Shown one piece after another: positions 47,136 to 56,966 of a stretch of DNA of 64,000 bases (position 1 is its first letter; every line of letters starts with the position of its first letter). This stretch comes from Methylomonas montana. Lineage in GTDB: Bacteria; Pseudomonadota; Gammaproteobacteria; Methylococcales; Methylomonadaceae. Where the stretch lies: contig NZ_CP129884.1 in NCBI RefSeq assembly GCF_030490285.1, positions 744,001 to 808,000 on the forward strand, written 5' to 3'. The position numbers and the translations under genes were made by a program. Below the pieces are notes generated by a model. The model was not told the origin of the DNA. It saw only the letters and a program-made list of their open reading frames with translations, and searched no databases.

Positions 47136-48169
47136 TCGAAAGCGACCGTTTGGTGACCGCGCAAGGCAATAACGACGAAGAACGCGTCGATCGGGCGATT
47201 CGCCCCAAGCGCCTGAAAGATTATGTCGGTCAAAAAGAGCTGCGCCAGCAAATGGAAATTTTTATTCAGGCGGCGGTGACGCGCTCGGAAGCGCTGGATC
47301 ATGTATTGATCTTCGGGCCACCGGGGTTGGGTAAGACCACCTTGGCCAATATCGTTGCCATGGAAATGAACGTCAACATTCGCCAAACTTCCGGTCCTGT
47401 GCTGGATAAAGCCGGCGATTTGGCGGCTTTGCTGACCAATCTGCAAGCGCACGACGTGTTATTCATCGATGAAATCCATAGGCTCAGCCCGGCGGTCGAA
47501 GAGGTGCTGTATCCGGCTATGGAAGACTACCAAATTGATATTATAATAGGCGAAGGCCCGGCCGCCCGCTCGATCAAGCTGGATTTGCCGCCGTTTACGC
47601 TGATAGGCGCCACCACCCGAGCCGGTTTGTTGACATCGCCTTTGCGCGACCGTTTCGGTATCGTCCAACGCCTTGAGTTTTACACCGTCGACGAGCTGGC
47701 CAGCATTGTCAGTCGGTCGGCGAAACTGTTGAATATAGGCATGGACAGTGGTGGCGCGGACGAAATCGCTTGCCGCTCGCGCGGTACGCCGAGGATTGCT
47801 AACCGGTTGTTGCGCAGAGTTCGCGACTTCGCCGAAGTCAAAGGCAACGGCACCGTGACTCGCGAGATTGCCCAGCAGGCATTGGAGATGTTGAAAATCG
47901 ATCTGCAAGGTTTCGATATGCTGGACCGTAAACTGTTGACGGCCATGATCGAACATTTTCAAGGCGGTCCGGTCGGTTTGGATACCTTGGCGGCGGTGAT
48001 CAGCGAAGAGCGCGGCACGGTGGAAGATGTGTTGGAGCCTTATCTGTTGCAGCAGGGTTTTATCATGCGTACCCCGAGAGGTCGGGTGGTGACGCACAAG
48101 GCTTACAGCCATTTTGGCTTGCCAGCGCCTAGGCAACAACCCGGTACCGATGACCTTTTTGATCGTTAA
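47132..48169 (+). CDS. ruvB: Holliday junction branch migration ATPase RuvB
   Basis: The 345-residue AAA+ motor has [11 protein letters not shown], Walker [10 protein letters not shown], Walker [10 protein letters not shown], the sensor GATTRAG and arginine finger region LRDRFG, and a winged-helix C-terminus with RTPRGR. It completes the yebC-ruvC-ruvA-ruvB set. Confidence 0.97.
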   Translation: MIESDRLVTAQGNNDEERVDRAIRPKRLKDYVGQKELRQQMEIFIQAAVTRSEALDHVLIFGPPGLGKTTLANIVAMEMNVNIRQTSGPVLDKAGDLAALLTNLQAHDVLFIDEIHRLSPAVEEVLYPAMEDYQIDIIIGEGPAARSIKLDLPPFTLIGATTRAGLLTSPLRDRFGIVQRLEFYTVDELASIVSRSAKLLNIGMDSGGADEIACRSRGTPRIANRLLRRVRDFAEVKGNGTVTREIAQQALEMLKIDLQGFDMLDRKLLTAMIEHFQGGPVGLDTLAAVISEERGTVEDVLEPYLLQQGFIMRTPRGRVVTHKAYSHFGLPAPRQQPGTDDLFDR

Positions 48170-48187
48170 TAATTCGTTAAGAGACGA

Positions 48188-48586
48188 ATGAAAGAATTTA
48201 ACTGGCCGGTACGAGTGTATTACGAAGATACCGATGCCGGCGGCGTAGTGTTTTACGCCAATTATTTGAAATTTTTTGAACGCGCCAGAACCGAAATGCT
48301 GCGTAGCTTGGGCTTTGAACAGGATAGCCTGATGGCTGAACAAAACCTGATTTTCGTGGTCCGCTCGGTGAAAGTCGACTATTTAAAACCCGCCCGTTTC
48401 AACGAATTGTTGGATGTGAGCGCAAAAGTCATTGAACATAAAAAAACCAATTTCACCTTTGAGCAATCGATTACCCGGCAACAGGACTTGTTATGCAATG
48501 CTGAAATTCGAATTGCCTGTCTTGATGCGCACAGCATGAAGCCCAAACTTATTCCCTCTGCTATTTTGGAACAATTAAACCAATGA
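48188..48586 (+). CDS. ybgC: Tol-Pal-associated acyl-CoA thioesterase YbgC
   Basis: The 132-residue hot-dog protein has the VYYEDTDAGGVVFYANYLKF motif with the catalytic Asp. It is the first gene of the Tol-Pal operon; its 3' end overlaps tolQ by four bases. Confidence 0.95.
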   Translation: MKEFNWPVRVYYEDTDAGGVVFYANYLKFFERARTEMLRSLGFEQDSLMAEQNLIFVVRSVKVDYLKPARFNELLDVSAKVIEHKKTNFTFEQSITRQQDLLCNAEIRIACLDAHSMKPKLIPSAILEQLNQ

Positions 48587-49260
48587 ATACCGATTTATCC
48601 ATCCTGACGCTGGTCAAAGAAGCCAGTATCGTCGTTCAGTTTGTCATGTTCATTTTGCTGTCGGCATCGGTTGCGTCATGGACCTTCATCTTTTCCAAGC
48701 GTAAGGAACTCAGCAAGGCCATCGAGATTACCGACGATTTTGAAGACGAATTTTGGTCGGGTGTCGGTCTGGCCGAGTTGTATAAAAAAATGTCCAGCGA
48801 CCGGTTCGAGCCGGAAGGTATCGAAAAAATCTTCCTGGCCGGTTACCGCGAATTCGCGCGGATGCGCCAGAAAGGCGATGTCGAACCCTCGGTACAGGTG
48901 GAAAGCGCGCAGCGGGCGATGCGGATCGAGTTATCCCGCGAGCTGGATAGGCTCGACGAGACTTTGCCGTTTTTAGCGACAGTCGGTTCCACCAGTCCGT
49001 ATATCGGCCTGTTTGGTACCGTCTGGGGCATCATGAACTCGTTCCGCGCCTTGGGGGAGATTAAAAATGCCACCTTGGCCAATGTCGCGCCGGGTATTTC
49101 CGAAGCCTTGATCGCCACCGCGATCGGCTTGTTTGCGGCGATTCCGGCGGTTATTGCCTATAACCGTTTCTCCACCCGCTTGGATCGTTTGGCCGGCCGT
49201 TATGAGTTATTCGTCGACGAGTTCGTGGTATTACTGCAAAGACAGGCGCACAGCAAATGA
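48583..49260 (+). CDS. tolQ: Tol-Pal system protein TolQ
   Basis: TolQ forms the proton channel of the Tol motor with TolR. The 225-residue protein has three membrane helices (about 17-37, 129-149 and 165-187) with the typical TVGSTSPYIGLFGTVWGIM segment. It overlaps both neighbouring genes. Confidence 0.96.
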   Translation: MNTDLSILTLVKEASIVVQFVMFILLSASVASWTFIFSKRKELSKAIEITDDFEDEFWSGVGLAELYKKMSSDRFEPEGIEKIFLAGYREFARMRQKGDVEPSVQVESAQRAMRIELSRELDRLDETLPFLATVGSTSPYIGLFGTVWGIMNSFRALGEIKNATLANVAPGISEALIATAIGLFAAIPAVIAYNRFSTRLDRLAGRYELFVDEFVVLLQRQAHSK

Positions 49261-49715
49261 ATGTAGGCGGCAGCAATCGCAGATCGCGTAAAAAACGCGG
49301 GGTAATGGCTGAAATCAACGTCGTGCCCTATATCGACGTCACATTCGTGCTGTTGATGATATTCATGATCACCGCGCCGCTGGTACAAACCGGTGTCGAT
49401 GTCGAGTTACCGCAAGCCGAAGCCGAGTCGGTGGATTTGCAGGATCAGGTGCCGGTGATCGTCTCGATCAAGAAAGACGGCAGTTTGTATGTCGATATCG
49501 GCAATGGCGACGAAGAAGCCGATACCCCGGTTGATGTCGATACCGTCAAAACCCGAGTGGCGGCGGTATTCAGAAACAATCCCAAAGCCCAGCTTTATGT
49601 ACGCGGTGACCATGAAGTGGATTATGGCAGCATCGTCAAAGTGATGGTCGAACTCAAAAAAACCGGCGCGCCTAAAGTCGGCTTGATGACCGCGCCTCCG
49701 CCAGACAGTAAATAA
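49257..49715 (+). CDS. tolR: Tol-Pal system protein TolR
   Basis: The 152-residue protein has MAEINVVPYIDVTFVLLMIFM, including the conserved membrane Asp used for proton flow, and a periplasmic domain with DxGxG-like turns ending in VGLMT. It starts inside tolQ and is followed by tolA 9 nt later. Confidence 0.96.
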   Translation: MNVGGSNRRSRKKRGVMAEINVVPYIDVTFVLLMIFMITAPLVQTGVDVELPQAEAESVDLQDQVPVIVSIKKDGSLYVDIGNGDEEADTPVDVDTVKTRVAAVFRNNPKAQLYVRGDHEVDYGSIVKVMVELKKTGAPKVGLMTAPPPDSK

Positions 49716-49724
49716 CCATAGCGC

Positions 49725-51206
49725 ATGAGAAACTTCAAACCCTCGTTTGTATTGGCGGTTGCTTTACATATCCTGATCGTGTTGTTGTTCAGTATTAGCT
49801 TCTTGACCGACAGCGATACGGCGCAAACCTCGCCACCGGCCGACATTATCGAAGCAACCGTGATGGATGGCGCGGAAATAGACGCCGAAGCCGAGCGCTT
49901 GAAACAAAACGAAGCCAATAAGCACCAAGCCGACGTCGAGCATCAGCAACAGCTGGAAAATGCCCGAAAGGCCGAAGAACAGGCCTTGCAGCAAGCTAAA
50001 AAGCAGCGCGTGCTCGAAGAGCAAAAAATCCAGGAAGCCGCCGAGCGACGCAAGCAAGAGGCTTTGGAAGAGCAGAAGAAACAAGAGCAACTGGAAACCA
50101 AGCGCAAGGAAGAGGAAAAAAAGTTAGAGGAAGCCAAGGAACGGCGAGCTCTGGAAGAGAAAAAAGCCAAGGAAGTCGCCGAAAAGCAGAAACAGGCCGA
50201 GTTGGAGAAGCAAAAGGAGACAGCGGAAAAACAGAAGCAAGCGGAGCTGGAAAAGCAAAAGGAAGTCGAGAAACAAAAACAGCTGGAAAAACAAAAACAG
50301 CAGGAAGTGGAGCGCGAAGCCAAGCTCAAGGAACAAAAGCTAGCGGAACAAACTCGGGCCAAACAGCAGCAGGAAGCCGAAGTCAAAAAGCTGGAGCAAG
50401 AAAAGAAGTTGCAGGAACAAAAAACTCTGGAGCAGCAAAAAAAATTACAGGAACAAAAAGCCGAGGAAGCCAAGCGGCAAGAACAACTAAAACAAGCCGA
50501 AGCCAAGGCTAAAGCGGAAAAGGATCAGCAGTTGGCCGAGGAAAAAGCCAAGGCCGATAAGGAAAAACAAGCCGCGCTTAACGCCGAAAAGGCGGAAAAA
50601 GCCAAGCAAGCCGCCGAAGCCGAGGCCAGGGCCAAAGCCGAGAAGGAAAAACAATTAGCCGCCGAGAAAGCGGAAAAAGATCGGCAAGCCAAGATAGCTG
50701 CCGAAGCGGAGGCTAAAGCCAAGGCCGAAAAGGAGCGCCAAGCCAAGTTGGCGGCGGAAAAAGCCGAGAAGGCCGAGAAAGAACGACTGGCGGCCGAAGC
50801 GGCGGCAAAAGCTAAAGCCGAGCAAGAACGCCAAGCCGCGATAGCGGCTGCAGAGAAAGCCGAAAAAGATAGGCAAGCTGCAGAAGCCGCTGCGGCGGCT
50901 GCGGCAAAAGCTGCATCGGATAAGCAGGCTGTCGATTCAGCCAAACAGATGATCGCCCGAAAAGTGGAGGGTGCCTGGACGCGGCCAATCAACGCGACAC
51001 AAGGCTTGAAATGCACAATTCAGGTAAAATTGTTAGCTAGCGGCGATGTGATGGATGCTGTAGTAATCAGCAGCAGCGGCGATCCGATTTTTGACCGGTC
51101 GGCCGAAAACGCGGTGAGAAAAGCCTCGCCGTTGCCAGTGCCTCAAGATAGGAATTTGTTTAATCAGGAATTTAGAGTTTTCACCTTCGTGTTTAAACCG
51201 GAATAA
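49725..51206 (+). CDS. tolA: Tol-Pal system protein TolA
   Basis: TolA links the inner-membrane motor to the outer envelope. The 493-residue protein has one N-terminal membrane helix (about 8-25), a very long Lys/Glu/Ala/Gln-rich helical domain (about 55-395) with many KAEKE- and EKQKQ-type repeats, and a globular TolA C-domain (ARKVEGAWTRPINATQGLKC...). It is longer than the E. coli protein, mainly in the helical rod. Confidence 0.94.
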   Translation: MRNFKPSFVLAVALHILIVLLFSISFLTDSDTAQTSPPADIIEATVMDGAEIDAEAERLKQNEANKHQADVEHQQQLENARKAEEQALQQAKKQRVLEEQKIQEAAERRKQEALEEQKKQEQLETKRKEEEKKLEEAKERRALEEKKAKEVAEKQKQAELEKQKETAEKQKQAELEKQKEVEKQKQLEKQKQQEVEREAKLKEQKLAEQTRAKQQQEAEVKKLEQEKKLQEQKTLEQQKKLQEQKAEEAKRQEQLKQAEAKAKAEKDQQLAEEKAKADKEKQAALNAEKAEKAKQAAEAEARAKAEKEKQLAAEKAEKDRQAKIAAEAEAKAKAEKERQAKLAAEKAEKAEKERLAAEAAAKAKAEQERQAAIAAAEKAEKDRQAAEAAAAAAAKAASDKQAVDSAKQMIARKVEGAWTRPINATQGLKCTIQVKLLASGDVMDAVVISSSGDPIFDRSAENAVRKASPLPVPQDRNLFNQEFRVFTFVFKPE

Positions 51207-51227
51207 TCAGTAAACGGAAACGAGAGA

Positions 51228-52511
51228 ATGATGTTAATCACAAGAATTTTAGTCGGCGGTATGTTGGCTGGTATGCTCACAGTGGCGCAGGCGGCCGGTT
51301 TAACCATCGAAATTACCAAAGGCTCGCAAACCGCGGTACCCATCGCGATTGTGCCGTTTGCCCAACAAGGCTCTATCGGCAACGTCAAATTAGCCGATGT
51401 GATTAGTTCGGATTTGGGCGGCAGCGGTTTTTTCAAAGCCTTGCCCGAAGACGATATGCTGACCAAGCCCAGCGAGCCGGAACGTATCAATTTCAAGGAC
51501 TGGCAGGTGCTGGGTCAAGATTACATGGCGATAGGCCAGGTGGTCGGCAACGGCGGCAGCTACAACATTCAGTTTCATCTGTTTAACGTTCATAACGGCC
51601 AGTTGCTGATGGGCTATCGTTTGACGGCGGGTGCCAACGAATTGCGCCGTGCCGCGCATCACATCAGCGATTTGATTTACGAAAAACTCACCGGTCGCAA
51701 GGGTGCGTTTAATACCCGTATCGCCTATGTGACCAGCGTCGGTCGCGGCAACGGTAAACAATATATGCTGCAAGTGGCGGACGCCGACGGCTATAACCCG
51801 CGCACCATCGCCGAGTCGCCGGAACCGATCATGGCGCCTGCCTGGTCGCCGGACGGCAGCAAAATCGCTTATGTGTCTTTCCATACCAAGCGTTCGGAAA
51901 TTTGGATGCAAACTTTGGCAACCGGACAGCGCGAGAGTGTTTCCTCGTATCCGGGCATCAACGGCGCACCGGCTTTTTCACCGGATGGCAGTCGTCTGGC
52001 AATGACCTTGTCCAAGGACGGCAGCCCGGATGTTTATGTGTTGAATTTGGGTAGCCGGTCGTTGACTCGCTTGACCAGCGGTTTATCGATCGATACCGAA
52101 CCGACTTGGTCGCCGGACGGCAGCTCTATATTATTTACCTCCGATCAGGGCGGCAAACCGCAGCTTTACCTGATGCCTGCTTCCGGCGGCAAAGCCAGTC
52201 GCGTAACTTTCCAGGGCGATTACAACGCCAGGGGCCGTTTTTCCGCCGACGGCAGAAGCCTGGCGATGGTCACCGGCAGTGGCGGTGGTTACAAGATAGC
52301 CGTCATGGATATGGCCTCGCGTACCGTCAACGTATTGACTGAAGGCAATCTGGACGAGTCGCCCAGCTTTGCGCCGAATGGCAGCATGGTCTTGTTTGCC
52401 GCGAATCGCGGCGGTCGATCGGCTTTATCGGTGGTGTCCACCGACGGCGCCATGCAACAGAAATTGGCATTCGAGAGTGGCGAGGTCCGCGAACCGGCCT
52501 GGGCACCTTGA
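51228..52511 (+). CDS. tolB: Tol-Pal system beta-propeller protein TolB
   Basis: The 427-residue periplasmic protein has a signal peptide (cut near AQAAG), an N-terminal alpha/beta domain and a six-bladed propeller with repeated PxWSPDG/SPDGS motifs. It binds Pal. CGAGAGA precedes the ATG pair; the second ATG at 51231 is also possible. Confidence 0.95.
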   Translation: MMLITRILVGGMLAGMLTVAQAAGLTIEITKGSQTAVPIAIVPFAQQGSIGNVKLADVISSDLGGSGFFKALPEDDMLTKPSEPERINFKDWQVLGQDYMAIGQVVGNGGSYNIQFHLFNVHNGQLLMGYRLTAGANELRRAAHHISDLIYEKLTGRKGAFNTRIAYVTSVGRGNGKQYMLQVADADGYNPRTIAESPEPIMAPAWSPDGSKIAYVSFHTKRSEIWMQTLATGQRESVSSYPGINGAPAFSPDGSRLAMTLSKDGSPDVYVLNLGSRSLTRLTSGLSIDTEPTWSPDGSSILFTSDQGGKPQLYLMPASGGKASRVTFQGDYNARGRFSADGRSLAMVTGSGGGYKIAVMDMASRTVNVLTEGNLDESPSFAPNGSMVLFAANRGGRSALSVVSTDGAMQQKLAFESGEVREPAWAP

Positions 52512-52572
52512 TTGCGATCGCGATAGCCCTCAAACTATCGATACCTGAGTTTTACTTAATATCTGGAGAAAA

Positions 52573-53136
52573 TTGATGAGATTTAACAAAACCTATTTGG
52601 CTTTAGCCATGACTGCGATTTTGATAACAACCGGCTGCAGCTCAACCGAAGAAGAAGGTTTGGCCGAGTCAACCCAAGGTACCGACGCTTCGACCAGCGG
52701 CTATGCCGATGGCTCTATGTCCGGTAGCCAATTCGGTTCAGGCTCTGGCCTTGGTTCCGGTTCCGGCGCTAACTTGGGCCCCGAATTCAGCGACCCTAAC
52801 AACCCATTATCGAAACAAGTGATTTACTTTGAATTGGACAGCAGCCAAGTCAAACAAGACTACGTGCCTGTCGTCGCGGCGCATGCGCGTTATTTGGCTT
52901 CGCATCCCAATCAACACGTGATTTTGTCCGGCCACGCCGACGAGCGCGGTTCCAGCGAATACAACATCGCCTTGGGCGAACAACGCGCTAAATCGGTGGA
53001 AAGAATGATGCGTTCGCAAGGCGTCACCGCCGGCCAATTGGAAGTGGTTAGCTATGGCGAAGAAAAACCGGCTACCGGCGGACACGACGAATCGGCATGG
53101 CAAATGAATCGCCGCGTGGAAGTTGGCTATCAATGA
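52573..53136 (+). CDS. pal: Peptidoglycan-associated lipoprotein Pal
   Basis: The 187-residue lipoprotein has a lipobox (LITTGC), a Gly/Ser-rich linker (SGSQFGSGSGLGSGSGA) and an OmpA-like peptidoglycan-binding domain (LSGHADERGSSEYNIALGEQRA). Its stop overlaps cpoB. The Gly/Ser linker is longer than in E. coli. Confidence 0.96.
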   Translation: MMRFNKTYLALAMTAILITTGCSSTEEEGLAESTQGTDASTSGYADGSMSGSQFGSGSGLGSGSGANLGPEFSDPNNPLSKQVIYFELDSSQVKQDYVPVVAAHARYLASHPNQHVILSGHADERGSSEYNIALGEQRAKSVERMMRSQGVTAGQLEVVSYGEEKPATGGHDESAWQMNRRVEVGYQ

Positions 53137-54032
53137 GTAAGCGTGCGCTTCTGATGTTGGGTCTTGGCTTGGGCTTTTGCGCCGAAGCCGATGCCGCGCC
53201 AGTCAACAGCGCCGGGTACCCGGCGGCCAACGGCTATGCGCAGCAGGCCGCCGCGCCAACCGACAATGCTATTTTTGAAGTGTTGGGTAGATTGGAGCAG
53301 TTACAATCGGAAGTGCAGCAATTGCGCGGCATGGTCGAAGAGCAATCGCAGACCATTGCCGATTTGCAAAGGAAACAGAGCAATATGTATTCCGATCTTG
53401 ACGATAGGATGCAGGCTTTGACGGCGGGTACTCAAGGCGCGCAAGCGCAGCCAGGTCAAACTCCGGCAGCGCAAGCGGCGGCTGGAGAGGCGACTGCGGT
53501 AGCGCCTGGGGCGGCAACCCCGGCTCAACCGGCTACAGCAGCACCAGTATCGCCCAGCCCTGCGCCGGCGGCGCCTGTCGCCAGCCCGACACCTGCTCAG
53601 CAAGCCCCTGCGGCCGTGGCTGAAAACAAGGCTGCTGCCGCGACGGTGACGTCAGGCAACGAGAAGGAGCGGTATCAGGCGGCCTACGATACCTTGCGTA
53701 ACGGCCACAATGCTCAAGCCATTAAAATGTTTCAAGATTTGCTGAAAGATTTTCCGGCCGGCGAGTTTTCCGATAATTCGCAATATTGGCTGGCGGAAGC
53801 CTATAAGATCAACCGCGAATTCGATGCGGCGCGCGCGGCTTTTAACAAGGTGGTTAGTCAATATCCCAACAGTTCCAAAGTGCCCGATGCCCTGTTGAAA
53901 CTGGGTTATATCGAATTCGATACCCAAAATATCGCAAAAGCTCGCGATTATCTGACCAGGGTGACGACCAGTTATCCGGATACCACTGCGGCGCATCTGG
54001 CGGCGAAAAAACTGGCGCAAATGCCTCAATAA
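53133..54032 (+). CDS. cpoB: Tol-Pal-linked cell division coordinator CpoB
   Basis: The 299-residue protein has a signal peptide (LGLGFCAEADA), an N-terminal coiled coil (residues about 55-100), an Ala/Pro-rich linker (105-185) and C-terminal TPR repeats (YQAAYDTLRNGHNAQAIKMF and following). CpoB couples envelope constriction to Tol. I use ATG 53133, which overlaps the pal stop. Confidence 0.93.
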   Translation: MSKRALLMLGLGLGFCAEADAAPVNSAGYPAANGYAQQAAAPTDNAIFEVLGRLEQLQSEVQQLRGMVEEQSQTIADLQRKQSNMYSDLDDRMQALTAGTQGAQAQPGQTPAAQAAAGEATAVAPGAATPAQPATAAPVSPSPAPAAPVASPTPAQQAPAAVAENKAAAATVTSGNEKERYQAAYDTLRNGHNAQAIKMFQDLLKDFPAGEFSDNSQYWLAEAYKINREFDAARAAFNKVVSQYPNSSKVPDALLKLGYIEFDTQNIAKARDYLTRVTTSYPDTTAAHLAAKKLAQMPQ

Positions 54033-54044
54033 GCCGGCGTTCGG

Positions 54045-54689
54045 ATGGATCAATCGCTGCGCATTACCGAAATTTTCTATTCCTTGCAGGGTGAGGCGAA
54101 TACGGTGGGACTACCTACCGTATTTATTCGCTTGACCGGCTGTCCGTTACGCTGCTCCTACTGCGATACCGCTTATGCGTTTAGCGGTGGCGAAAAACTC
54201 GGCATCGACGAAATTTTGCGGCAAGTCGGCCTCTACAACACTCGCTACGTGACGGTGACCGGCGGCGAACCGCTGGCTCAACCGGCTTGCAATCCTTTGA
54301 TGGTCCGGTTGCTCGACGCCGGTTACCATGTTTCGTTGGAAACCAGCGGAGCGTTGGATGTTTCGACTGTCGATAGCCGGGTCAGCAAGGTGATGGACCT
54401 AAAAACGCCGAGTTCCGGCGAGATGGCTCGCAATCGCTACGAGAACATTCAATATTTAACGGTTCGCGATCAGGTTAAATTCGTCATCGCCAATAACGCC
54501 GATTACCAATGGGCCAAGCAACAGCTTGAACAATATCATTTACCTGAATTCTGCGAAATTCTATTTTCGCCGGTGATGGATGTGATGTCACCCACCGAGT
54601 TGGCCGAGTGGATATTGGCGGATCAGTTGCTGGTTCGTTTTCAAATTCAATTACATAAATTTCTCTGGAATGACGCGCGCGGAAAATAA
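54045..54689 (+). CDS. queE: 7-carboxy-7-deazaguanine synthase
   Basis: QueE is a radical SAM enzyme of queuosine synthesis. The 214-residue protein has [20 protein letters not shown] followed by [14 protein letters not shown], with the CxxxCxxC iron-sulfur motif, and TVTGGEPL. It overlaps queC by 20 nt. Confidence 0.95.
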   Translation: MDQSLRITEIFYSLQGEANTVGLPTVFIRLTGCPLRCSYCDTAYAFSGGEKLGIDEILRQVGLYNTRYVTVTGGEPLAQPACNPLMVRLLDAGYHVSLETSGALDVSTVDSRVSKVMDLKTPSSGEMARNRYENIQYLTVRDQVKFVIANNADYQWAKQQLEQYHLPEFCEILFSPVMDVMSPTELAEWILADQLLVRFQIQLHKFLWNDARGK

Positions 54690-55380
54690 GGCCAAATCCA
54701 GGCCAGCCATCATATTATTGTCCGGCGGCTTGGATTCCGTCACGGTATTGGCGCTGGCCAAGCAACAAGGTTTCACTTGCTACGCCTTGAGTTTCGATTA
54801 CGGTCAACGCCACAATGCCGAATTGGAAGCCTCCAAAAGAATAGCCCAACGCTATCAGGTGACGGATCATAAGATTATCAATCTGGGCTTAAGCGCGATT
54901 GGTGGTTCGGCCTTGACCGACGCCAAGATCGATGTGCCAACTTCGCCGCAAGCCGGGATTCCGGTGACGTATGTGCCGGCCCGAAATACTATCTTTCTGG
55001 CTTTTGCGTTGGGTTGGGCGGAAGTGTTGAATGCGCACGATGTGTTTATCGGCGTCAATGCCGTCGATTATTCCGGTTACCCCGATTGTCGGCCGGAGTT
55101 CATCAAAGCCTTCCAGGATATGGCCAATCTGGGTACCAAGGCTGGCGTCGAAGGTCATAAAATTCAGATTCACACGCCGTTGATAGCACTGAGTAAGGCC
55201 GAAATCATCGGGCAAGGTATGGCGCTAGGCGTCGATTACGCCGATACCGTTTCTTGCTATTCGGCAGATGTCGACGGCCGGGCCTGCGGCGTTTGCGATG
55301 CTTGTCGCTTGCGGGCCGCCGGTTTTCAAAATCTGGGCGTGGCCGATCCGACCCGTTATCGGCGCAATAACCCGGCTTGA
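54670..55380 (+). CDS. queC: 7-cyano-7-deazaguanine synthase
   Basis: QueC makes preQ0 from CDG using ATP and ammonia. The 236-residue protein has the PP-loop [12 protein letters not shown] and the C-terminal zinc cysteines in [21 protein letters not shown]. It overlaps queE and completes a queuosine pair. Confidence 0.96.
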   Translation: MTRAENKAKSRPAIILLSGGLDSVTVLALAKQQGFTCYALSFDYGQRHNAELEASKRIAQRYQVTDHKIINLGLSAIGGSALTDAKIDVPTSPQAGIPVTYVPARNTIFLAFALGWAEVLNAHDVFIGVNAVDYSGYPDCRPEFIKAFQDMANLGTKAGVEGHKIQIHTPLIALSKAEIIGQGMALGVDYADTVSCYSADVDGRACGVCDACRLRAAGFQNLGVADPTRYRRNNPA

Positions 55381-55481
55381 CGCGCATTTATAAAAAACAC
55401 TAATGGCACGAGCCATTATTTGTCGGCTAAGCTATTCGGTAGTTTTAAACGAATTTACCGTCGATCCGAGGGTTCGCGAAT

Positions 55482-56096
55482 ATGCATATCAATCAAGCCA
55501 AATCCCAGTTTGTCGCTGTGGCATCCATTGCCGCCGAGCTGAGCGCGGTGATGGAAGTAGCCAAGGAAATTTCCTTGGCGGCGGCCAATGCCAAGGCTAT
55601 CGCTTTTCGTGCCGGCGAAAAGGCCAAGGGTTTTCAGCCGATCACCGATTTTATCAACGAGTTGGCCAAGGACACGATCGAATTGGTCAATAGCATTAAC
55701 GAATTTGCCTTTCTGCTTTATCGGTTGACGGTCAATGAACAACGTATGACCGAGGCCTGTCGCCGTTTCGAGCGCGTCGAGCAATTGGCCGTTGGTGCGC
55801 GATATGCTGATTCCTTGGCGATACCGTTGCAAGACGCCAGGCAAAAAGCTCAAACTTGTCATCGGGAATTTATCGCCCATGTTTCCGAGTTGCTGATCAA
55901 ATTAGCCGAGGTGATGCATCCGGCCAGAGCCGCGCGGGTGATTGCCGCCAATTCCCGGATCGAAGCCTCGCAAGCTGGCGAATACCTGCAAAGTCTGCAA
56001 GCAGTGGCCGAAAGCGTCGATCATGCTGCGCAGATTATCAACGATAAGGTGCACAAATGCCGGAGCGCGTTGACGGTTATCAATATCGCCGAGTAG
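55482..56096 (+). CDS. Cytoplasmic MCP-like helical protein
   Basis: The 204-residue protein is entirely helical without membrane segments. It has segments like AAELSAVMEVAKEISLAAANAKAIA and FINELAKDTIELVNSINEFA that resemble parts of chemotaxis receptor signalling helices. A full receptor hairpin tip was not seen. It is 36 nt upstream of a diiron MBL protein, a partnership known for soluble oxygen-sensing chemoreceptors; function inferred. Confidence 0.68.
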   Translation: MHINQAKSQFVAVASIAAELSAVMEVAKEISLAAANAKAIAFRAGEKAKGFQPITDFINELAKDTIELVNSINEFAFLLYRLTVNEQRMTEACRRFERVEQLAVGARYADSLAIPLQDARQKAQTCHREFIAHVSELLIKLAEVMHPARAARVIAANSRIEASQAGEYLQSLQAVAESVDHAAQIINDKVHKCRSALTVINIAE

Positions 56097-56132
56097 CCCT
56101 GTCACCCCCCATTGCCTAGAGGTACCGTTAGC

Positions 56133-56861
56133 ATGAGAATGACCAAAATTTACGAGGGAGCGTACCAATGGATTATGTTGGGTCGCGATCCGCATAAGCC
56201 CGAGAAAATTATCGATACCAACCAGTATATGGTCAGAACCGCCAATCGCTGTTTGTTGATCGATCCGGGCGGCATAGAACTGTTTGCGCCGATGCTGGCG
56301 GCGGTGTTGCACCATGCGCCGGTCGAGGAGATCACCGATTTGTTCGCTTCGCATCAGGACCCTGACATTATTTCGTCCTTGGGTTTGTGGGATCAGGCGC
56401 TGCCGCACGCCAAGTTGCATGCCGCCGCTTTGTGGGAAGGTTTTTTAAGGCATTTCGGCTGCGAATCCATCGAATACGTCGCGATACCCGATCATGGCGG
56501 CGTCATCAATCTTGGTGCTACCGAACTACAAATCGTGCCGGCGCATTATCTGCATTCGTCCGCCAACTTTCATCTTTACGACCCGCAGGCCAAAATTCTG
56601 ATGTCCGGCGATGTCGGCGCCGCCTTGGAAGCGCCCGGCGGGCCGGTTTTTGTCGATAATTTTGACACCCATATCGAGAAAATGAGATTTTTTCACCAAC
56701 GCTGGATGCCCTCCAATCAAGCCAAACGAGCTTGGATAGACCGGGTCAGAAAACTGGATATTCAGATTCTGGCGCCGCAACACGGCCGGATGTTCAAGGG
56801 CGACGACGTCAAGCGTTTTCTGGATTGGTTCGAGGCTTTGCAAGTAGGGATTGCCGTATAA
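56133..56861 (+). CDS. Oxygen-binding diiron (ODP-like) MBL-fold protein
   Basis: The 242-residue protein has a flavodiiron-type metallo-beta-lactamase fold without a flavodoxin domain. Likely metal ligands are H74 and D76/D78 (SHQDPD, in the place of HxExD), H138 (VPAHYL), D160 (SGDVG) and H217 (PQHG). ODP proteins bind oxygen or act as iron/oxygen sensors for chemoreceptors. The adjacent MCP-like gene fits this. The Glu-to-Asp change in the first motif is a variation. Confidence 0.78.
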   Translation: MRMTKIYEGAYQWIMLGRDPHKPEKIIDTNQYMVRTANRCLLIDPGGIELFAPMLAAVLHHAPVEEITDLFASHQDPDIISSLGLWDQALPHAKLHAAALWEGFLRHFGCESIEYVAIPDHGGVINLGATELQIVPAHYLHSSANFHLYDPQAKILMSGDVGAALEAPGGPVFVDNFDTHIEKMRFFHQRWMPSNQAKRAWIDRVRKLDIQILAPQHGRMFKGDDVKRFLDWFEALQVGIAV

Positions 56862-56907
56862 AACAAGCATTTGCCAAAAATTGGGTTTATAATCCGGCCA
56901 TTAGGAG

Positions 56908-56933
56908 CCCCCGTCGTGAGATGGGGGTTTTTT
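56908..56933 (+). terminator. Rho-independent terminator before miaB
   Basis: CCCCCGTC and GATGGGGG form an 8-bp stem (one G-T pair) around GTGA, followed by six T residues. It separates the ODP-like gene from miaB. Confidence 0.85.
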
Positions 56934-56966
56934 GTTAGTGAGAGTAGTTGGGGTATCTCATCAAGC

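Noticed and set aside
49873-50930. Long minus-strand frames opposite tolA
   Set aside because: They are the mirror of the Lys/Glu/Ala-rich codons of tolA and show only low-complexity Phe/Leu/Ser/Cys sequence.
55403-55693. 96-codon frame overlapping the start of the MCP-like gene
   Set aside because: It overlaps most of a better-supported gene start in another frame, and its composition looks like a shadow frame.
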